Origin: WTJH01 sp049889695
GTDB lineage: Bacteria > Bacteroidota > Bacteroidia > Flavobacteriales > Flavobacteriaceae
DNA: 64,000 nucleotides
NCBI GenBank assembly: GCA_049889695.1
Contig: JBMHCX010000005.1
Coordinates: forward strand, 124,001-188,000
Direction: 5' to 3'
Positions 42,002-51,836 of the stretch are shown here, piece after piece. The notes beneath the pieces were generated by a model. The model did no database searches. It had not been told where the DNA came from and worked only from the letters and a program-made list of their open reading frames with translations. The translations under genes and the position numbers were made by a program. Position 1 is the stretch's first letter. Each line of letters starts with the position of its first letter.

Positions 42002-43204
42002 TTAGCGGGCTTTATAACGATCTAATGCAGCCCTAAGGATAGCAGCAGCTTTTTTGATTTTTTCACAACTCAAGACAAAGGCAAATCGAATCTGATCGTT
42101 TCCTAAAGACAAGTTAGAATAAAATCCATTGGCAGGGGCCAACATGAGTGTAGTTCCGTTTAACTCGAAGTCGGTTAGCAGAAACTTCGAAAAATCTTCA
42201 GCATTCTCAACAGGTAGTTTCATCATACTGTAGAAAGCACCCTTGGGAGTAGAAATTTCTACGCCTTCAATATTTCCAAAAGCTTCCACGACGGTGGCTC
42301 TTCGACGAGCGTATTCTTGGCGAACTTCTTCCATGTATTCACGAGGGGCATCTAAGGCAGCTTCACTCGCCATAAGCGCGTAGGTAGGGGGCGATAATCG
42401 AAATTGTGCAAGCTTTAGCGTTTGATGTAAAAAATCATGGTTTCTACTGACCAAACATCCCACACGCGCTCCACACATACTGAAGCGTTTGGACACGGAG
42501 TCGATCATGATGGTGTGTTGTGCCCATTTTTCTTCCGCTAATACAGAAAAATGCACATCGCCATCGTAGACAAATTCGCGATATACTTCGTCTACAATCA
42601 GGAAAATATTGTGTTTCAATGCCATTTCCCCAAGGGTTCTGATCTCCTCCTCAGAATAGAGGTAACCTGTTGGATTATTGGGATTACAAATCAAAATAGC
42701 CTTTGTTTTATGCCCGATATGGGTTTCGATAACCTCCAGTGGAGGCAACTGAAAGCCATTTTCAAATTTGGAAACCACAGGAATCACCCGCGCGCTTGCG
42801 GCAGAGGCAAATCCATTATAGTTGGCGTAAAAAGGCTCCGGAATAATGATTTCGTCCTCCGGATCACAGATCGTATTAATGGTAAAGCTCAAGGCTTCAC
42901 TGGCCCCAGTAGTTACCAATATATCTTCCGGCTGAAGTTCTACCTGGTGATGATGGTAGTACTGGCAAAGTTTTTTACGGTAGTTGATCGGGCCTTGAGA
43001 GTCACCGTAAGGCAAAAGGTCTAAGTTACTTTGCTGTACTTTCTCTAATGCTTCTTTTGGTGCTGCTAGATCTGGTTGGCCAATGTTAAAATGGAGCACT
43101 TCTAAGCCACGGGCTTTTGCAGCATCGGATAATGGAACCAATTTCCGGATGGGAGAAAAAGGTAAATGCTGTGCGCGCTTGGCTAATGAAGGTCTGTTTT
43201 CCAT
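42002..43204 (-). CDS. Class I/II aminotransferase
   Basis: A 400-residue PLP enzyme with HFNIGQPDLAAP, NPNNPTGYLYS and Schiff-base Lys239 in IDSVSKRFSMCGARVG. This is the third class I aminotransferase in the window and differs from the other two. The LLPYGDSQG stretch and FYSMMKLPVE near the end fit a broad aspartate-type family. The substrate cannot be fixed from the sequence, and no pathway gene adjoins it. Confidence 0.85.
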   Translation of the reverse strand: MENRPSLAKRAQHLPFSPIRKLVPLSDAAKARGLEVLHFNIGQPDLAAPKEALEKVQQSNLDLLPYGDSQGPINYRKKLCQYYHHHQVELQPEDILVTTGASEALSFTINTICDPEDEIIIPEPFYANYNGFASAASARVIPVVSKFENGFQLPPLEVIETHIGHKTKAILICNPNNPTGYLYSEEEIRTLGEMALKHNIFLIVDEVYREFVYDGDVHFSVLAEEKWAQHTIMIDSVSKRFSMCGARVGCLVSRNHDFLHQTLKLAQFRLSPPTYALMASEAALDAPREYMEEVRQEYARRRATVVEAFGNIEGVEISTPKGAFYSMMKLPVENAEDFSKFLLTDFELNGTTLMLAPANGFYSNLSLGNDQIRFAFVLSCEKIKKAAAILRAALDRYKAR

Positions 43205-43318
43205 AAATCGGGCGTAAAAATCGTAAAAATTAAGGAGTTGAATCTAGGAGCTCCCTTTATTTTTTGGAACTATTCAGGATTTGATAGTTTTTTACTTATT
43301 TTAAAGTAAAATTGATCT

Positions 43319-44650
43319 ATGAATAGCCCCAAGATTTTTTTTCTTTTATGGCTTATTGGTTTTTCTGCATTCAGCCTTAAAGCGCAGACCGATTGGGAAA
43401 TAAGTGCTCGTCGGTCTAAAATTCGAATTCCTTTTCAATTCATCAATAATCTGGTAGTCTTTACCTTGGAGTTAAATGGTATTGAACGCAATTTTATTTT
43501 CGATTCTGGGGTTCGGAAAACCTTGGTGTTTTACGAAGAAGACATTCAAAATTTTGACCCTTCAAAAGCAAAAAAAATAGCGATACAAGGCCTAGGGGGA
43601 TCGAGAGAGCTCATAGGATTTCGCTCCAAAGGAAATCAGTTACGTGTAAAGAATTTACGTTCTAGCGATTTTGAGGTGCTATGGATCAATGCGGAGCATT
43701 TCGAATTCTCTAAACGAATGGGCGTGTCTATCGGTGGAATTATCGGAGTCGATTTCTTAAAAAACTTTCGTGTTTATCTCAATTACAAGCGTCAAATATT
43801 AACCTTGGAAGCTTTCGATCGTCCTTTTGACCCACCTAAAAAAAGCAAGGCCTACCCATTGAGCTTCCATCATGAAAAACCACACATAGAGGGGGAGGTA
43901 AGTCTTGATGGTAAGGACTTTTTTTCGGGTTTATTGCTGATGGATAGCGGATCGAGCGATGCCCTATGGTTATTTGAGGGCCAACAGCAAATTGAAGCGA
44001 AACCTCCCTATTTTGAAGATTTTTTAGGCCGAGGTATCACCGGAGATGTATACGGTAAACGGGGGAAAGTTTCGCAACTCAATTTGGCTGGGAGTACCTT
44101 AAAAGAAGTGAAAGTAGCCTATCCGGACACTACCTATCTAAAAACTCCAGCCTTTAAATGGTCGCGTATTGGCAGCATCGGCGGAGAGTTGCTTTCCCGC
44201 TTTTCGATTTGCTGGGACTACTCTCGCAATACCGTTTACCTGAAGGCTACCAAAAATATTCGCAAGCCTTTCTATTATAACTTAAGCGGAATAGAAGTAG
44301 AATACAGCGATCTTGCTTTGGTTCGGGAGCGCGTTTACCCCGATGTTACCTCTGCCAGTGCAAATGGTTCTGGATTTGAGGGAAAGGAAATTTTTTTACA
44401 ACCTCGTTATACCTACAAATTGAGGCCCTTGATGGAAATATCTAATGTGCGCAAAGGGTCTCCAGCCGCAGAAGCCGGGATTCAGCCGGGAGATGTACTG
44501 ATTCGAATTAATGGGAAACCTTCTGAAAAAATGAAAATTTCGGAAGTAAATGCACTGCTCAATCAGAAACCTGGCAGAAAAGTACAGCTCGTCTTGCGCA
44601 GGGCTTTCAGAGATTACAAAGCGCAAATTCGCCTTCGGAAATTATTTTAA
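43319..44650 (+). CDS. Secreted aspartyl-protease-fold protein with C-terminal PDZ domain
   Basis: A 443-residue protein with a signal peptide (first 22 residues, ending LKAQ). It carries two retropepsin-like half domains with active-site-like motifs NFIFDSGVRKTL (about 60) and LLMDSGSSDALWLF (about 205), both DSG instead of the usual DTG. A PDZ domain at about 370-440 (RKGSPAAEAGIQPGDVLIRING) would bind peptides or mediate assembly. The pairing suggests a periplasmic protease or a pseudo-protease; catalysis is not proven. Its stop overlaps the next, convergent gene. Confidence 0.85.
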   Translation: MNSPKIFFLLWLIGFSAFSLKAQTDWEISARRSKIRIPFQFINNLVVFTLELNGIERNFIFDSGVRKTLVFYEEDIQNFDPSKAKKIAIQGLGGSRELIGFRSKGNQLRVKNLRSSDFEVLWINAEHFEFSKRMGVSIGGIIGVDFLKNFRVYLNYKRQILTLEAFDRPFDPPKKSKAYPLSFHHEKPHIEGEVSLDGKDFFSGLLLMDSGSSDALWLFEGQQQIEAKPPYFEDFLGRGITGDVYGKRGKVSQLNLAGSTLKEVKVAYPDTTYLKTPAFKWSRIGSIGGELLSRFSICWDYSRNTVYLKATKNIRKPFYYNLSGIEVEYSDLALVRERVYPDVTSASANGSGFEGKEIFLQPRYTYKLRPLMEISNVRKGSPAAEAGIQPGDVLIRINGKPSEKMKISEVNALLNQKPGRKVQLVLRRAFRDYKAQIRLRKLF

Positions 44651-45048
44651 TTTTTTTTCGGAGCGGCAATAATACCACCGATTTTTAAAGCCACCAAAGG
44701 TGTATTACCCGCATTCGAACTCACTGTAATGGTCTTGCGGAACGGGCCTTGGCGTTTGGTGTCGTATTTCACTTGGATTTCTCCTTTTTCACCCGGGGCG
44801 ATAGCTGAACTTGGTTTCTTCGGGATGGTACACCCACAAGACGACTTAACATTAGTAATGGTCAAAGGAGCGTCGCCAGTATTGGTGAAAACAAATGTTC
44901 GTACCCCATCCGAGGCATAGTCAATTGTGCCGTAGTCGAGCGACTTTGTTTCAAAGCTGATCTGTGGACCGCTCTCTTGAGCTGTTAAACCTACACTGAA
45001 AACACTGAAAAGGACAGTGAACAAAAGGGTATGATAATTCCGTGTCAT
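44647..45048 (-). CDS. DUF1573-domain secreted protein
   Basis: A 133-residue protein with a signal peptide (through LTAQ) and one DUF1573 domain of immunoglobulin-like beta strands. The conserved run FTNTGDAPLTITNVKSSCGC is typical of the family. DUF1573 proteins are abundant in Bacteroidetes and of unknown role. The ATG at 45048 follows a TATCTTTG promoter box by 25 bases; a TTG six codons upstream is less likely. Confidence 0.88.
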   Translation of the reverse strand: MTRNYHTLLFTVLFSVFSVGLTAQESGPQISFETKSLDYGTIDYASDGVRTFVFTNTGDAPLTITNVKSSCGCTIPKKPSSAIAPGEKGEIQVKYDTKRQGPFRKTITVSSNAGNTPLVALKIGGIIAAPKKN

Positions 45049-45073
45049 AGCTAAATTATATATCAATCAATTC

Positions 45074-45100
45074 CAAAGATAATATTCTTGTAGAAAGCAA
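45074..45100 (-). promoter_or_regulatory. Putative promoter (TTG - 16 - TATCTTTG) for the DUF1573 gene
   Basis: On the minus strand TATCTTTG (45081-45074) matches TAnnTTTG, and a TTG at 45100-45098 lies 16 bases further upstream. Confidence 0.5.
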
Positions 45101-45182
45101 TCCGATAGAAGAGTTCAATCCACTACTTTTTGTTTTTTTAAATGCCATGAACCCATTACTTTTAGGCTCTTAAACTCGTTTT

Positions 45183-47813
45183 ATGGATATCCCAGCAAAA
45201 TTTGTTGCTGCTACAGTAGAAAAGAAGTGGTCTGAGTATTGGGAGGAGCAAGCTTTTTTTCGCTCTACACCTGATGATCGCGAACCTTATACCATTGTAA
45301 TTCCGCCGCCCAACGTAACAGGAGTCTTACACATGGGGCATATGCTTAACAATACCCTACAAGATGTGCTTATTCGACGTGCGCGTATGATGGGTTATAA
45401 TGCTTGCTGGGTCCCCGGAACCGACCATGCTTCTATTGCAACAGAAGCCAAAGTAGTGGCAAAGCTAAAAGGGCAGGGGATTGAAAAAAAAGACCTTAGT
45501 AGAGAAGACTTTTTAAAACATGCATGGGATTGGACAGAGGAATATGGAGGGGTTATCTTAAAGCAGCTTCGCTATTTAGGATGTTCTTGTGATTGGAGCC
45601 GTACACGCTTTACACTTGACCCCGAGATGTATGAAAGCGTACTTCAGGTATTTATTGATCTTCATGAAAAAGGGTTGATTTATAAAGGCTTTCGAATGGT
45701 CAATTGGGATCCTGAAGCCCAAACGACCCTATCGGACGAGGAGGTCATCTATGAAGAAAAAGATGGACTGCTCTACCATATTAACTATCCACTAGTCGGT
45801 ACAGACCAAACACTGACTATAGCTACCACCCGACCTGAAACCCTGTTGGGAGATACGGCCATATGTATTCACCCTGAAGATGAACGTTATTTTCACTTGC
45901 ATGGGAAGAAGGCAATCGTCCCCTTGGCCAATAGAGAAATTCCCATTATTACCGATGCCTATGTCGACCGTGAATTTGGAACGGGATGTTTAAAAGTAAC
46001 ACCTGCTCATGACCCGAATGACAAAGAATTGGGGGAAAAACACGGCTTGGCATTTATTGATATTTTAAATCCCGACGGAAGTCTGAACGAACATGGTTTA
46101 GCTTTTGCTGGGATGGACCGATTCAAAGCCCGAAAGGCTATTGCTAAAGCGCTGGAGAGCGAAGGGCTTTTGGCGAAGAAGGAAGCTCACCGACATAAAG
46201 TCGGGACATCAGAACGAACCAAAGCTGTTGTGGAACCACGAATTTCTGAACAGTGGTTTCTGAAGATGGAAGAATTAGCTAAGCCCGCTCTAGAGGCAGT
46301 TCTAAAAACTGGGGAGGTAGCCTTAATTCCTGATAAATTCAAAAACACCTACCGGCATTGGATGGAAAATATCCGCGATTGGAATATTTCACGCCAATTG
46401 TGGTGGGGACACCGGATTCCTGTCTATTATTACGGATCTCAACCCAACGAATATGTGGTGGCACTAACGGCAGAAGAGGCCCTTTCTAAGGCACGGGAAA
46501 AGACGGCTGATAATAGTCTCCAAGCTGTAGATCTTCAACAAGACCCCGACGTCTTGGATACTTGGTTTTCGTCTTGGTTATGGCCGATGGCCGTTTTTGA
46601 TGGTATCAGACATCCGGAGAACGAAGAAGTAAATTATTATTATCCTACGCAGGACTTGGTGACAGGTCCAGATATTTTATTCTTTTGGGTAGCTCGTATG
46701 ATTATGTCGGGCTATGCCTTTAGAAATACCCAGCCCTTTAGTAAAGTCTATTTAACAGGATTAGTGCGCGACAAGCAAGGACGGAAGATGTCCAAGCAAT
46801 TGGGCAATTCTCCAGATGCATTAGGGCTCATTGAAGATTTTGGTGCAGATGCTGTACGGGTCGGTTTGTTGCTGAGTGCCCCTGCAGGAAACGATTTACT
46901 TTTCGATGAAAGCCTTTGTCAACAAGGGAAAAATTTCGCCAATAAAATTTGGAATGCCTATCGTCTATTACAAGGGTGGACCACCAATTCGGAAGCGCAA
47001 AGCACAGCAGCTGATACCGCTTTGTTAGATTGGTATGAAAATCGCTTTTATCAGACACTTGATGCGGTAAATGATCATTTCGATAAATACCGTATTTCGG
47101 ATGCAATGATGGCGATCTATAAGCTGGTATGGGACGATTATTGTTCTTGGCTCTTGGAAGGTCTTAAGCCCGATTATGGACAACCCATAGCTGCTGCTAC
47201 ACAGCAAAGACTCCTCGAGCTTTTTGAGCGCAACTTAAAACTCTTGCATCCCTTTATGCCTTTCCTTTCAGAAGAATTGTGGCATGCCGTTCGCGAGCGT
47301 TCCGTCGACCAAGCCCTGACCGTAAGTCAATGGCCTGCAACGAAAGCATACGACACTAAAACAATTGAGCAGTTCGAGTGGTTGCAGGAACTGATTTCTA
47401 GTATCCGAAAGCAACGGCAAGACTACCAAATAGGATTTAAAGAAGCATTGTTCCTGCATACCGACTTGTCCGCTGCGGAATTCCCCCAAGCAGAAGTAGT
47501 TCAGAAAATGGCCTATTTATCCGAGATTATTTTTGAACCAGCTGCTGATGGAGCCACGGGTGTTAATTTTAGAGTAGATAAGAACACTTTCTTTATTCCA
47601 CTCGATAAATCAGAAGATTCGGAAGAAAAACGCCAAAAAATAACAGAAGAAATTGCTTATCTCAAGGGCTTTCTTAAGAGTGTTCAGAAAAAGCTATCGA
47701 ACGAGCGTTTTGTGGCCAACGCCCCTGAAAAGGTGGTGACTTTGGAACGCAAAAAAGCGGAAGATGCTCAAGAAAAAATTGAAGTACTCGAAAAGCAGCT
47801 CGGTCAACTCTAA
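45183..47813 (+). CDS. valS: Valyl-tRNA synthetase
   Basis: Charges tRNA-Val in the cytoplasm. The 876-residue class I enzyme has the HIGH-type motif HMGH (50-53) and the editing domain with TTRPETLLGDTA. The KMSKS-type motif reads KMSKQ (about 535), one residue off the usual form. C-terminal heptad-rich residues from about 815 form the tRNA-binding arm. Length matches bacterial ValRS. It converges on the lipid/protease cluster. Confidence 0.97.
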   Translation: MDIPAKFVAATVEKKWSEYWEEQAFFRSTPDDREPYTIVIPPPNVTGVLHMGHMLNNTLQDVLIRRARMMGYNACWVPGTDHASIATEAKVVAKLKGQGIEKKDLSREDFLKHAWDWTEEYGGVILKQLRYLGCSCDWSRTRFTLDPEMYESVLQVFIDLHEKGLIYKGFRMVNWDPEAQTTLSDEEVIYEEKDGLLYHINYPLVGTDQTLTIATTRPETLLGDTAICIHPEDERYFHLHGKKAIVPLANREIPIITDAYVDREFGTGCLKVTPAHDPNDKELGEKHGLAFIDILNPDGSLNEHGLAFAGMDRFKARKAIAKALESEGLLAKKEAHRHKVGTSERTKAVVEPRISEQWFLKMEELAKPALEAVLKTGEVALIPDKFKNTYRHWMENIRDWNISRQLWWGHRIPVYYYGSQPNEYVVALTAEEALSKAREKTADNSLQAVDLQQDPDVLDTWFSSWLWPMAVFDGIRHPENEEVNYYYPTQDLVTGPDILFFWVARMIMSGYAFRNTQPFSKVYLTGLVRDKQGRKMSKQLGNSPDALGLIEDFGADAVRVGLLLSAPAGNDLLFDESLCQQGKNFANKIWNAYRLLQGWTTNSEAQSTAADTALLDWYENRFYQTLDAVNDHFDKYRISDAMMAIYKLVWDDYCSWLLEGLKPDYGQPIAAATQQRLLELFERNLKLLHPFMPFLSEELWHAVRERSVDQALTVSQWPATKAYDTKTIEQFEWLQELISSIRKQRQDYQIGFKEALFLHTDLSAAEFPQAEVVQKMAYLSEIIFEPAADGATGVNFRVDKNTFFIPLDKSEDSEEKRQKITEEIAYLKGFLKSVQKKLSNERFVANAPEKVVTLERKKAEDAQEKIEVLEKQLGQL

Positions 47814-47823
47814 GGGGAGGGAA

Positions 47824-48480
47824 TTATTTTCCTAAGGTAGCAATACTCTGTTCTCCACCCCGCACATGCTGGTCGAGAGCCACATTGATTTTGGCATCTA
47901 AGGGTAGAAACAGATCCACACGTGATCCAAACTTGATAAAGCCAGCATCTGCTCCTTGAACAGCTTGGTCGCCAACTTTTGCATAATTCACGATTCTACG
48001 AGCCAGAGCTCCTGCTATTTGTCGGTAGAGTATAGGCCCAGTAGTCTCGTTAGCAACGACGATGGTGGTTCTTTCATTCAGCTCTGAGGACTTGGGGTGC
48101 CAAGCAACCAAATACTTTCCCGGGTGATATTTACTGAACAATACTTCACCACTGATGGGGTAACGGGTTACATGCACGTTAATGGGCGACATAAAGATAG
48201 ACACTTGTAGACGCTTGTCTTTAAAGTACTCCTTTTCATATACTTCCTCTATGATCACTACTTTTCCGTCGACCGGAGAAATTACTTCATTGACATCCGG
48301 CACAGTATTGCGTTTAGGATTTCTAAAAAACTGTAAAATGAGAATTAGAAAAACAAGATTGGCGATGAGAACTCCCCAACGGATATAAGTATTCGCAATA
48401 TAGTTTTGACTGATCAAAGCCACAGCAGCAGCAATGATGAAACTGACGATGATAATTAGATATCCTTCCTTATGAAACAT
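47824..48480 (-). CDS. psd: Phosphatidylserine decarboxylase (small, soluble-domain type)
   Basis: Produces phosphatidylethanolamine from phosphatidylserine using a pyruvoyl cofactor made by self-cleavage. The 218-residue proenzyme has two N-terminal membrane helices (about 7-25 and 33-52) and SPVDGKVV. The cleavage motif is FGS with cut Gly185/Ser186 (FIKFGSRVD), the short-form equivalent of LGST. It is the last gene of an rsfS-ftsH-LUD-cdsA-psd run and overlaps cdsA by 11 bases, which matches consecutive steps in phospholipid synthesis. Confidence 0.93.
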   Translation of the reverse strand: MFHKEGYLIIIVSFIIAAAVALISQNYIANTYIRWGVLIANLVFLILILQFFRNPKRNTVPDVNEVISPVDGKVVIIEEVYEKEYFKDKRLQVSIFMSPINVHVTRYPISGEVLFSKYHPGKYLVAWHPKSSELNERTTIVVANETTGPILYRQIAGALARRIVNYAKVGDQAVQGADAGFIKFGSRVDLFLPLDAKINVALDQHVRGGEQSIATLGK

Positions 48481-49264
48481 AAAAAATAATTAGATGTACC
48501 CCTGTTATTACAGGAGCTGTAAATATAATACTGTCCATTCGATCAAAAAAGCCTCCATGCCCAGGAATTAAGGAGCCGCTGTCTTTTACTTTGGCTTGTC
48601 GTTTCATCTGCGATTGAACTAAATCTCCTAGGGTTGCTAAAACACCTATAGATCCTCCAAATACAAGCGCATGAATCCAAGGCATCCCATTAAAATAGGT
48701 CCCAAAGATTAGGTTAAAGACAATCGCCGCAAGAGTTCCTCCGACAAATCCTTCCCAAGATTTTTTGGGAGATATATTTGGGGCCAGTAGGCGTTTCCCC
48801 CATGTTTTGCCAAATACATAGGCGAAGGTATTGTTGGTCCAAATACTTCCATAGGTCAGTACCACAAAATAGCTGGGAGGTACACTCTGATTGTAGAGCT
48901 CAAGAATGGCTAAACTTCCTCCTAAGATATAGGTCCAGCTGAGGATGCCCAAGGATAAACTTGTGAAAGGACGTTTAGATCGAAGTCCAAGGCTGAGTAG
49001 AAGAGCGGCCACAAGTGCAGTTAATATAAAAAGTTCACCAATCCACCCTGGGAGCCATTGGAAGTAATTCCCAACGACGATCAAGCCAAAACAAATCATG
49101 GGGAGGTAGTGTTGTTGTCGTGTGAGCTTACTGTATTCCCAAAGCACCAAGACAGAAAAAACACTGATCACGATAGTAAAATAGAGTAAACCACTGTATA
49201 GACTGCCAAGGATAAGACCTACATAGAGCAATCCTGAAATGGCTCGTGTACTGTTTTCCGTCAT
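48470..49264 (-). CDS. cdsA: Phosphatidate cytidylyltransferase
   Basis: Makes CDP-diacylglycerol from phosphatidate and CTP in the inner membrane. The 264-residue protein is highly hydrophobic (about eight helices) and carries the family signature SPKKSWEG and VKDSGSLIPGHGGFFDRMDS near the C-terminus. Its product feeds phosphatidylserine synthesis, upstream of the overlapping psd gene. It starts one base after the LUD-domain gene's stop. Confidence 0.95.
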   Translation of the reverse strand: MTENSTRAISGLLYVGLILGSLYSGLLYFTIVISVFSVLVLWEYSKLTRQQHYLPMICFGLIVVGNYFQWLPGWIGELFILTALVAALLLSLGLRSKRPFTSLSLGILSWTYILGGSLAILELYNQSVPPSYFVVLTYGSIWTNNTFAYVFGKTWGKRLLAPNISPKKSWEGFVGGTLAAIVFNLIFGTYFNGMPWIHALVFGGSIGVLATLGDLVQSQMKRQAKVKDSGSLIPGHGGFFDRMDSIIFTAPVITGVHLIIFYVS

Positions 49265-49265
49265 C

Positions 49266-49859
49266 TTAAGCTTCTACTAGAAGTAGATAAATATTTTTTG
49301 AGTTATTGCCGTAGCTTAAAAAATCCGATTCCCGGTCGGGATGTTTAGGATTTAAGGTAGTTATGTTTGTGGGGAGGGCGTTGAAATATTTCGATTTTAA
49401 AGCGGACATACCTTCGCTGACATCTGCACAAATCTGTTCTGTACTCGCGAAAATGATCAGGTTCTCTTGTAATTCAGGAACAGCTATTTTTTTGATTTGG
49501 GTGCTGCAAATCATAATCCCTCCGGTATTGGCGATTAAATATTCACAGGTGAGCAACATGGCCGAAGCGTCGGCGGGTTGCTGAATACCTGGCTGACTTA
49601 GATGTACATCGAAATGTTGGTTGAGTTCCTCTTGTAAGCAAACTACTTGCTCGCTTTTCCATTGGTGCTCCGAAAGTACAGATTGGTAGGTTTTTTGCGC
49701 CTCTGTTAAAGACTCACAAAAGATGAATCGACCTCCTTTGTCTGTGAAATTTCGAGCAAAATTGATTTCATCCGGTTCTTTGGTTTCAGGCAAATATTGG
49801 CTTTTTGTGCTTTTAGCCTTTTGTTTTTTGCCGCCAAAGAGTCCGTCGAATAAGCCCAA
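49266..49859 (-). CDS. LUD-domain (LutC/YkgG-like) protein
   Basis: A 197-residue protein with an LUD-type fold: LTCEYLIANTGGIMIC (about 107-122) and ENLIIFASTEQI, then a glycine- and asparagine-rich C-terminal strand. LutC partners lactate utilisation, but this copy sits between ftsH and cdsA without lutAB. Its role here is unknown. The basic N-terminal 25 residues (GGKKQKAKS) lie outside the domain. Confidence 0.82.
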   Translation of the reverse strand: MGLFDGLFGGKKQKAKSTKSQYLPETKEPDEINFARNFTDKGGRFIFCESLTEAQKTYQSVLSEHQWKSEQVVCLQEELNQHFDVHLSQPGIQQPADASAMLLTCEYLIANTGGIMICSTQIKKIAVPELQENLIIFASTEQICADVSEGMSALKSKYFNALPTNITTLNPKHPDRESDFLSYGNNSKNIYLLLVEA

Positions 49860-49865
49860 ACTAGT

Positions 49866-51830
49866 TTAACTTTTTTCTACTGTTTCTGTAGACTTAGAAG
49901 GAGATTCTTCTTCTTCGTCTGGGGTGTCATAGGGGCGTTTTCCCAAAATTTCCTCTAAATCGTCTTTAAATATAACTTCTTTTTCTAAAAGTCGCTCTGC
50001 CAAAGCAGTAAGTTTTTCTTGATGCTCACCTAGTAAGTCACAAGCTCTTTTGTATTGACTTTCGATTAATCCCGAAATCTCTTGGTCGATTTTTTGGGCT
50101 GTTTCTTCAGAATAGGGTTTTGAAAAACCGTATTCGTTCTGTCCAGAAGAGTCGTAATAGGTGATGTTTCCGAGGGTATCATTCAACCCGTATACCGACA
50201 CCATTGCTCTTGCCTGTTTGGTCACTTTTTCTAAATCGCTCAGGGCTCCTGTAGAGATTTTGTCAAAAATGATTTTTTCAGCTGCTCTACCCCCTAAGGT
50301 AGCACACATTTCATCCAGCATTTGTTCTGTGCGAACAATCATTCGCTCCTCTGGCAGATACCAAGCAGCTCCTAACGATTGTCCTCTGGGAACGATGGTA
50401 ACTTTTACCAATGGCGCTGCATACTGCAATAGCCAACTGACCACCGCATGCCCAGCTTCATGAAAGGCAATTGTGCGTTTTTCTTCGGGCGTAATGATTT
50501 TATTTTTCTTTTCTAGACCCCCGACAATTCTATCAACAGCGTCCAGAAAATCTTGCTTCCCAACAGATTTTTTATTTTTCCTAGCCGCGATTAATGCCGC
50601 TTCATTACAGACATTGGCAATATCTGCTCCCGAGAATCCAGGAGTTTGTTTGGCCAGAAAATCGACATCTAGACTTTTAATGGTTTTTAAAGGTGCCAGA
50701 TGCACTTTAAATATCTCTTTACGTTCTCGAATATCGGGTAAGTCTACATAGATCTGACGATCAAACCTTCCAGCTCTCATCAAAGCCTTGTCGAGCACAT
50801 CAGCTCTGTTGGTAGCTGCCAGAACAATAACACTCGTATCTGTTCCAAAGCCATCCATTTCGGTTAGCAATTGATTCAATGTGTTTTCGCGTTCGTCGTT
50901 AGACCCCGTAAAATTGTTTTTTCCTCGTGCCCTTCCAATGGCATCAATTTCGTCTATAAAAATGATGGACGGTGATTTTTCCTTTGCTTGTTTAAACAAG
51001 TCTCTCACACGAGAGGCACCCACGCCTACAAACATTTCCACAAAATCAGACCCTGATAAAGAGTAAAAAGGAACTTTCGCTTCTCCTGCGACTGCTTTCG
51101 CTAAAAGGGTTTTTCCTGTTCCAGGAGACCCCACCAACAAGGCTCCTTTCGGTATTTTACCACCTAAAGCGGTATATTTTTTTGGGTTTTTTAAGAAGTC
51201 AACAATTTCTTGAATTTCCTCTTTGGCCCCTTCAAGTCCTGCTACATTTTTAAAGGTAACCTTTACTTCAGTGTTCTGATCGAACAATTTAGCTTTAGAT
51301 TTTCCAATGTTAAAAATCTGGCCTCCAGGACCGCCCCCAGCACCTCCAGACATTCTTCTCATCAAAAATATCCAGACACCGATGATTAGGATAATGGGTA
51401 AAAAACCGACAAAAACGTCTAACCAACGATTTTCAACGGTTTTAAATTCATATCGAAATGGAATATTATTAGCCTCAGCTTTTTCGAGTTTGCGTTGGAA
51501 AAGCTCCAGATTTCCTACTTCAAACTGATAGTGAGGTCCTTGAATATTTTCTTGTCCTAGAAAGTTCTTGCCTTTTAGTTTGGCATATTCCTGTTTGTTG
51601 AGAGCTTCAGCTGTAAGACTTACCTGCGCCAAGCTTTTATTGACGACGACGACTTCCAAAACATCTCCATTATTCAACATGCGCTCAAAATTGGAAATAT
51701 TTGTTTTTTGGATGCTCTGCCAACCGTCTTCTGAACGGAATAAGCTCATACCGATTAGTATGCTAATAATTATTCCGTAGACCCAATAGATGTTTACGTT
51801 TGGCTTTTGATTCTTTTTCTTTTTTGTCAT
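49866..51830 (-). CDS. ftsH: ATP-dependent zinc metalloprotease FtsH
   Basis: Membrane-bound hexameric AAA+ protease that degrades misfolded membrane and some regulatory proteins. The 654-residue product has two N-terminal helices (about 15-30 and 140-158) around a periplasmic domain. Walker A is GSPGTGKT (234-241), followed by IIFIDEIDAIGRARG (Walker B) and the zinc site HEAGH (about 456-460). The C-terminal tail is acidic and Ser/Thr-rich. It lies six bases after rsfS and before the LUD gene in one strand-uniform run. Confidence 0.96.
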   Translation of the reverse strand: MTKKKKNQKPNVNIYWVYGIIISILIGMSLFRSEDGWQSIQKTNISNFERMLNNGDVLEVVVVNKSLAQVSLTAEALNKQEYAKLKGKNFLGQENIQGPHYQFEVGNLELFQRKLEKAEANNIPFRYEFKTVENRWLDVFVGFLPIILIIGVWIFLMRRMSGGAGGGPGGQIFNIGKSKAKLFDQNTEVKVTFKNVAGLEGAKEEIQEIVDFLKNPKKYTALGGKIPKGALLVGSPGTGKTLLAKAVAGEAKVPFYSLSGSDFVEMFVGVGASRVRDLFKQAKEKSPSIIFIDEIDAIGRARGKNNFTGSNDERENTLNQLLTEMDGFGTDTSVIVLAATNRADVLDKALMRAGRFDRQIYVDLPDIRERKEIFKVHLAPLKTIKSLDVDFLAKQTPGFSGADIANVCNEAALIAARKNKKSVGKQDFLDAVDRIVGGLEKKNKIITPEEKRTIAFHEAGHAVVSWLLQYAAPLVKVTIVPRGQSLGAAWYLPEERMIVRTEQMLDEMCATLGGRAAEKIIFDKISTGALSDLEKVTKQARAMVSVYGLNDTLGNITYYDSSGQNEYGFSKPYSEETAQKIDQEISGLIESQYKRACDLLGEHQEKLTALAERLLEKEVIFKDDLEEILGKRPYDTPDEEEESPSKSTETVEKS

Positions 51831-51836
51831 AGCGTA

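Noticed and set aside
16821..43204. The three class I aminotransferases as recent duplicates
   Set aside because: They share only family motifs. The Schiff-base regions (SLSKSANM, NGVAKAFAM, SVSKRFSM) and loops differ strongly, so they are distinct subfamilies.
43205..43318. Possible gene or RNA between the two divergent genes
   Set aside because: No open frame with family match and no stable hairpin. It probably holds two ordinary promoters, but no exact TAnnTTTG box is present.
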